Below, piece by piece: positions 59,951 to 64,000 of a stretch of DNA of 64,000 nucleotides. Origin of the DNA: Agarophyton chilense. Taxonomy: Eukaryota > Rhodophyta > Florideophyceae > Gracilariales > Gracilariaceae. Numbering within the stretch: the stretch's first letter is position 1; each line of letters begins with the position of its first letter. Made by a program: the position numbers and the translations under genes. The notes under the pieces are model-generated. The model had not been told where the DNA came from and ran no database searches. It worked only from the letters and a program-made list of their open reading frames with translations. Location: contig JARGXX010000095.1 of NCBI GenBank assembly GCA_030374765.1, positions 1,116,001 to 1,180,000 of the forward strand. Reading direction: 5' to 3'.

Positions 59951-60980
59951 TGAGGAAGGCAATTTGGTACATTTTGTTATTTGAAAAATTGTATTGAAGA
60001 GCAACGTCCTCCAGGGAGGTTTTTGGGGACTTAAGTTTTTTCCGGAGCCTCCGGCGTGCAACCTCGTTATGAGTAGGAATAATCCGTGTTCACGGCGATG
60101 GCCGGAACGCCGGTGATGCCCCGGCGGGACCGGGTGCCATACACGTGGCCGCAGCGCCCGCGCGACACGTGGCCGCCAGATTGGCCCCTTTGTTAGACGG
60201 ACATTTAGCTATTTAGGATAGACTTTAGTTATTCTATTCTACGTTGACTACAGTACTTAGGCCGCCGGCCACGCGGCCGCCGGTCCAGTAAAGTCTCCCC
60301 AACAAGGGTGATCTTGGTCTTCAAGATCTTGGCTCTGGGTCGAACCGCCTGCGCGGATATCCAACTCCTTACGGAAAGATTTCCCGTGGTGCACGGCTTC
60401 CCAACCCCCTTGGACGTTCAAGCAGCCTTCGTGTGTCGGGTATCTATTCCCACTTCGTGGTTCCGCCCGTGTATACGGTTTGCTACACCCGGCAGTGCCG
60501 GCTATTCCCGAGTCCCCTCTCGCGACTCGTGGTCAACCTCGCCCTCTTGCCTCCGTTCCCATTTTCCTTCCCTTTTCCTCCCCTTCATTGGGCAATTCCC
60601 GCTCTTGCGGCTCGCACTGACACCTGTCGTGCTCGCCACTCTCGTGGGTTTTGCCTCCTCAGAGGATACGCAAGCACTGCTTCGGCGGATATTCTCGGCT
60701 TCTTTCAGCCTCCCTGCGCCCGTCGCGACGGTTCGGCTCCGGCTTACACCCGGCATTGCGCGCCGATCCCTGGGAGGGCTCTACCGCGCCGGTTACCTCG
60801 TGAGAAGAAGATCCGGACGTCTTCGTAGGTTTTCCCCCTTGGAGGCATTGTCCTACAAATTGGTCTCCCGACTTAGAAGTCAAGACCGCTTGTGTCCTCT
60901 CTGAGGTTGTTTTCCGTTTAACGGGTTTTCTCCGGTCTCACCGGTTTGCTTTCTATTCTTCCGTCGAGACGGTGTGGCCA
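59951..60980 (+). mobile_element. 5' region of the Ty3/gypsy-like element: putative LTR end and leader
   Basis: Base composition switches from AT-rich to GC-rich near 60005. Sequence ahead of gag contains a TATTTAGGATAGA stretch that could hold a promoter. GTCTCCCCAACA near 60290-60303 could be an LTR end (CA), followed by ATCTTGGTCTTCAAGATCTTGGC, in which a primer-binding site beginning TGG might lie. The boundaries are not proved because the 3' LTR is outside the window. An open frame at 60308-60904 is likely leader. Confidence 0.4.
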
Positions 60981-62849
60981 ATGCCAAGGAAACCGCCTAG
61001 CATGGAGCCTCCTGCAACACGCAGCCGTTCCCGCCAAAGCGGTGATGCCAGGGGCACTGATGTTCCGCAGGCCCTGGCTCCAATACCGGATTCCCGGGAG
61101 ATACCGGTCACCGGCACTGAAGACCCGCAGCCTGATTCAGGGTTAACGACCGTCGCAACGGTGGTTTCTCCGCCTCCGCAGTTGGTCGACCAAGCGCGGG
61201 TTGTACGCTTGGAAGAGCAGCTCAGCTCCCTGCGGGCTGCTCACAATACCCTCTTGAGGGAGTTCACCTCTTTACGAGGAAGCCTCGCGAACCCCCCTCC
61301 GAGTGAGTTAGCCGAGGATATCCGCGTATTGCGGTCGGACGTCAATACACTACTCGATTGTTCTGGCGCTCCGTCTTCCTTCGCAGAAGGTATGGAGAAT
61401 CGCTTCGAGCGTCTCCGAAGCCGACTTGAGTCGGTCGAGAGGACGTTAACCTCGCCCGCGAACGCGGCTAGACCGGTTGTCTCTCATCGAGAGACCCAGT
61501 CGCGGAACCGGAAGAGTCGGAAGAACCGGGATTCTAACCGGAAGCACGGACACCCGTCCGACTCATCATCTGAGTCGGACGGTAAACCGAGTGACTCGGA
61601 GAGTTCCGATTCGTCGGTGAGCGATGACCCACAGGATCGTTTTGGGCGCTCTTCCCGCTCAAAGCGGTCCTCTGCCACCTACGGGGCCATCCGGTCGCGC
61701 CCCAAGGTTCGGCGACATCCGGGCCTCAAACCCTTGAAGCCCACAAACCCTCTGTACAGGACACTCCTGTCCTACCGGTATTACCGGCTAGAAGATTCCT
61801 CTTTAGGTCGGACACCGCCTGACACGGGTAAAGTGAAAGACTGCATCAAGCGGATGCAGCTTTCACTTCGTAACCAGTCGTTAACTGGGGATGATCCAAT
61901 TTTGGTCTTGGATTTCCTACACCGCTTTGTAGCGGAAGCCGATATACTCGGAATGAACGAAGGACAAGCCTACGTGGCGCTACCCTACTTTCTACGGGGT
62001 GTCGCTGAAGATCAGTTTTTGTCGGTTCGGGGCTTGTCGCGAGCCCCCGAAGGAGGTGTGACCTGTTGGCCCGAGGCCGTGCAGTACCTCCTGCGTTCCT
62101 ACGCGACCAACTCCGCGATACAAGCGGCGATACTCGCTTTGCGAGACACTCGACAACGCTCCGGCGAGCTCGAGACCGATTACTCGGTACGCCTGAATAA
62201 GGCTTTCCACCGATGTGGTAATGTATACCCCGCTGGGGAACGCTGTACGATGTTCATTGATGGCTTGGATCCAGCCATCAAGACTCTTGTCGCCCGTTAC
62301 AGGGAACAAGAGCCGAAGGTGACCTACCTTGAACTCGTACAGTTTGCCCGCGCAGAGGGAGATGCACTACGTGCACGCAATCCGGGAACCCGGTCGAAGG
62401 CCGCTAAGACATTGCTGCTTGAGTCGGACTCTTCTTCACCATCATTTGCGACGGATGGCATCCCCAAACAGGGTTATGACAATATGAATGTCATCCATCA
62501 CGATGGTTTATCTATTCCGACAACGGAATTACCGTCTACGACGGATGGCTCGGTTGACTCAACCGCAAGGGACACGGAGAACGGGCAGGTCTTTTATATT
62601 AATGACCGCCGCACTCTGGCCCCCCGTATGCCGTACTCTAACGGAATGACACGAAGTCAGCGCCCTGGATGGGTTGGAAACCGGGAACCCGGAAGATACA
62701 CCGATGCTCGGAATGCCGTACCGCGAAACGCTGGAGTGACGTTGGTGTGCCACTTGTGCTACGAGCGCGGGCACACCTCCCCGCAATGCCTTTTATCGCT
62801 ACGCGATATGGCGCGAGTGGTGGATAATTACGAAGCCCTCTCCCCGTAG
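60981..62849 (+). CDS. Retroelement Gag polyprotein with CCHC zinc knuckle
   Basis: The 622-residue frame has an N-terminal coiled-coil region (VVRLEEQLSSLRAAHNTLL), a Ser/Arg/Asp-rich section, then a capsid-like helical domain (DDPILVLDFLHRFVAEADIL, YDYSVRLNKAF-type core near 390-430) typical of retrotransposon Gag proteins. It ends with the zinc knuckle CHLCYERGHTSPQC (CX2CX4HX4C), the nucleic-acid binding motif. ATG 60981 follows an alternative GTG start. The frame ends in TAG at 62847-62849 and the same frame then stays open for 80 codons (see next entry). No disruption is visible in gag. Confidence 0.8.
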   Translation: MPRKPPSMEPPATRSRSRQSGDARGTDVPQALAPIPDSREIPVTGTEDPQPDSGLTTVATVVSPPPQLVDQARVVRLEEQLSSLRAAHNTLLREFTSLRGSLANPPPSELAEDIRVLRSDVNTLLDCSGAPSSFAEGMENRFERLRSRLESVERTLTSPANAARPVVSHRETQSRNRKSRKNRDSNRKHGHPSDSSSESDGKPSDSESSDSSVSDDPQDRFGRSSRSKRSSATYGAIRSRPKVRRHPGLKPLKPTNPLYRTLLSYRYYRLEDSSLGRTPPDTGKVKDCIKRMQLSLRNQSLTGDDPILVLDFLHRFVAEADILGMNEGQAYVALPYFLRGVAEDQFLSVRGLSRAPEGGVTCWPEAVQYLLRSYATNSAIQAAILALRDTRQRSGELETDYSVRLNKAFHRCGNVYPAGERCTMFIDGLDPAIKTLVARYREQEPKVTYLELVQFARAEGDALRARNPGTRSKAAKTLLLESDSSSPSFATDGIPKQGYDNMNVIHHDGLSIPTTELPSTTDGSVDSTARDTENGQVFYINDRRTLAPRMPYSNGMTRSQRPGWVGNREPGRYTDARNAVPRNAGVTLVCHLCYERGHTSPQCLLSLRDMARVVDNYEALSP

Positions 62850-63283
62850 GAGAAGGGCTCCGTGCCACTCACGTCATATCTCCGCGCGAAGACGGACTTC
62901 CCCAACGCATTGGCTCACACTCCGAATTCTCGGTACAAACCGGCTCAGCCGGCACGCGCCGCACCTGCGCCAAACCACGCTGGTGGATCTCAACCCGCTC
63001 CTGCGGTAGCTACCGTGCAACGGAATCATGCACTCGTTGCCGAGGAAGTCGGGCCTTCGCCCGACCAGGACCCTGTACAGGGAAAAGAATAGAGGGAGTC
63101 TCCCCTTCGGGAGAGGCGTCCTCAGAGTGGAGGCTGACGACGCCCGAGGCGCCGATGCCTCGCTCCCCGGTGAAAATCCTGACAAGGAAGGACACCGCAG
63201 ACGCGGACTCTAAACACCTCGGTGTTTTGCGTTGACCGTGGATACGGATTAGAAATAACCGGATCCCGGATGGAGTCTTGGTA
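62850..63283 (+). other. Gag-pro junction: readthrough segment and frame changes
   Basis: After the gag TAG the same frame continues without stop to the TAG at 63090-63092 (SYLRAKTDFPNALAHTPN, then a Pro/Ala-rich part). Coding-like text then shifts to a second frame up to 63213, and the protease frame opens at 63236. It can be a programmed readthrough or frameshift region or decay; the sequence alone does not decide. Confidence 0.4.
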
Positions 63284-64000
63284 ATGGCCAAGCGTAACTA
63301 CAAGGTTTACGCTGACCTTGGTCTGCACACGCAGTTTATGGTGAGATATCTCACTGTCCTGGATAGAGGTGCTGGGCCGAACTTTATTGTGGAATCGGTT
63401 TTACCCCCGCCATTGCGGTCACTCATCCGTTCTGAAACGGTACCCGACGTCTCAGACGCCAATAACAACCCGTTGAAAACGGTTGGTGTGATCGACCTGG
63501 TCGTCAGGCTAGGGCGGATGGTGGTTAAACTAACTTTTATTGTGTGCCGCTCGCTGGCCGCGCCAGTTATACTGGGATGTGACTACTGCGACAGGTTTGT
63601 CGACGCCATCCGCCCACGTTTTAAGCAGGTGGAACTTGAGGACGGATCGACCGTCCGCATTGTTCGTCAACCGCTGAAGCGGGCATCGAGGAAACACGTT
63701 CCTCTACCTGCTGCGCAGGAACCCACACCGGCGAACCGGGATTCTACGAAGCTACGCGTTGCCTCGTCAGTCACCATACCCCCGGAGAGCCAGGTTATGG
63801 TTTCAGTCAATTCCCGTCAACACGGTCTTCGGGTTGTTCAGCCCTTGCCCTCGTTGTACGAGAAATTTCAGTTAACCGTTGCGAACGGAATCGTGCAAGT
63901 CACGCCGAATTCCCCTTTCAGGGTGTTGGTTGCCAATCTGGGAAAGGCTCCCCAGACGCTGGCAAAGAACCAAGTCATTGGGTCTGTGACGCCACACCCG
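63284..64000 (+). CDS. Retroelement Pol, protease region, cut by the right edge
   Basis: The frame is open for 239 codons to the window end. The aspartic protease core reads VRYLTVLDRGAGPNFIVESV, in which the expected D-T/S-G-A has become DRGA. It is followed by the flap and the C-terminal half with VILGCDYCDRFVDAI, matching the hydrophobic-Gly motif of retropepsins. The segment after it (RVASSVTIPPESQVMVSV ... VLVANLGKAPQTL) matches the spacer between protease and reverse transcriptase of Ty3/gypsy Pol. Reverse transcriptase is not within the window. The start at ATG 63284 is nominal; the domain may be reached by frameshift from gag. Confidence 0.65.
   Translation, partial: MAKRNYKVYADLGLHTQFMVRYLTVLDRGAGPNFIVESVLPPPLRSLIRSETVPDVSDANNNPLKTVGVIDLVVRLGRMVVKLTFIVCRSLAAPVILGCDYCDRFVDAIRPRFKQVELEDGSTVRIVRQPLKRASRKHVPLPAAQEPTPANRDSTKLRVASSVTIPPESQVMVSVNSRQHGLRVVQPLPSLYEKFQLTVANGIVQVTPNSPFRVLVANLGKAPQTLAKNQVIGSVTPHP

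Noticed and set aside
60308..60904. 198-codon plus frame ahead of gag
   Set aside because: No motif, Ser/Leu/Pro/Arg mix typical of GC-rich non-coding leader; position fits retroelement leader.
1..64000. tRNA, rRNA and snRNA genes
   Set aside because: I looked for T-arm-like GGTTCGA motifs and known conserved blocks by eye and found no convincing cloverleaf or rRNA segment. A covariance-model scan would be needed to exclude them.
1..64000. Prokaryotic origin or operons
   Set aside because: Signal anchors, transit peptides, GT-AG introns, SMC4, INTS11, HOP2 and divergent single genes all point to a eukaryotic nuclear genome.

Overview
The window looks like nuclear DNA of a photosynthetic eukaryote, most likely a florideophyte red alga of the Chondrus crispus type. 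This rests on gene content and architecture; no search was run. Most genes are single open frames of 1-4 kb, and the few introns I can place are GT-AG and only 73-84 bp long. Several proteins have N-terminal extensions that look like plastid transit peptides (ATP synthase gamma, dihydrodipicolinate synthase, an LrgB/PLGG1-type transporter, an RsmD-type methyltransferase, a trigger-factor N-domain protein, a one-helix Lhc-like protein). Nuclear encoding of ATP synthase gamma fits red algae. The 3' end carries a Ty3/gypsy-like retroelement, as expected where gene islands alternate with LTR elements.

Layout. 1-19.8 kb: the end of an unknown gene, INTS11, inositol-3-phosphate synthase, a one-helix Lhc-like protein, a PrsW-family membrane protease, an FAD monooxygenase, a 995-residue fusion of a tRNA pseudouridine synthase with a GALK2-like galactokinase, an RsmD-type rRNA methyltransferase, a trigger-factor N-domain protein and a GT61-like glycosyltransferase. 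19.8-24.5 kb: no confident gene, but fragments that read like spliced or decaying genes. 24.5-28.2 kb: a secreted Cys-rich protein with dockerin-like calcium repeats behind a TATA box, and a small basic protein. 28.3-38.7 kb: a GC-rich block with an FKBP-TPR protein, a glycine-rich protein, an N-myristoylated nuclease, a thioredoxin-like protein, a PH-domain AGC kinase, two low-complexity hypotheticals and dapA. Homopolymer C tracts lie just upstream of three start codons here. 38.8-47.4 kb: an FHA protein with a CHD-like region and the condensin subunit SMC4. 48.2-52.7 kb: two tandem paralogous secreted proteins, each with a shared four-cysteine N-terminal module, a low-complexity linker and a C-terminal Hedgehog-type Hint domain. 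52.8-58.4 kb: a very compact cluster (HAD hydrolase, MGST3, PLGG1-like transporter, ATP synthase gamma, HOP2), with some neighbours about 10-40 bp apart. 59-60 kb: a decayed Tc1/mariner transposase. 60-64 kb: the 5' part of a Ty3/gypsy-like element (leader, gag with zinc knuckle, protease region) running off the right edge.

The most unusual items are the Hint-protein pair, whose first member is seen as secreted only after a 74-bp intron is removed, the pseudouridine synthase-galactokinase fusion, and the dockerin-like secreted protein. Start codons were assigned to ATGs, so several genes begin downstream of the longest open frame. Intron positions come from reading splice motifs and frame, without transcript data.
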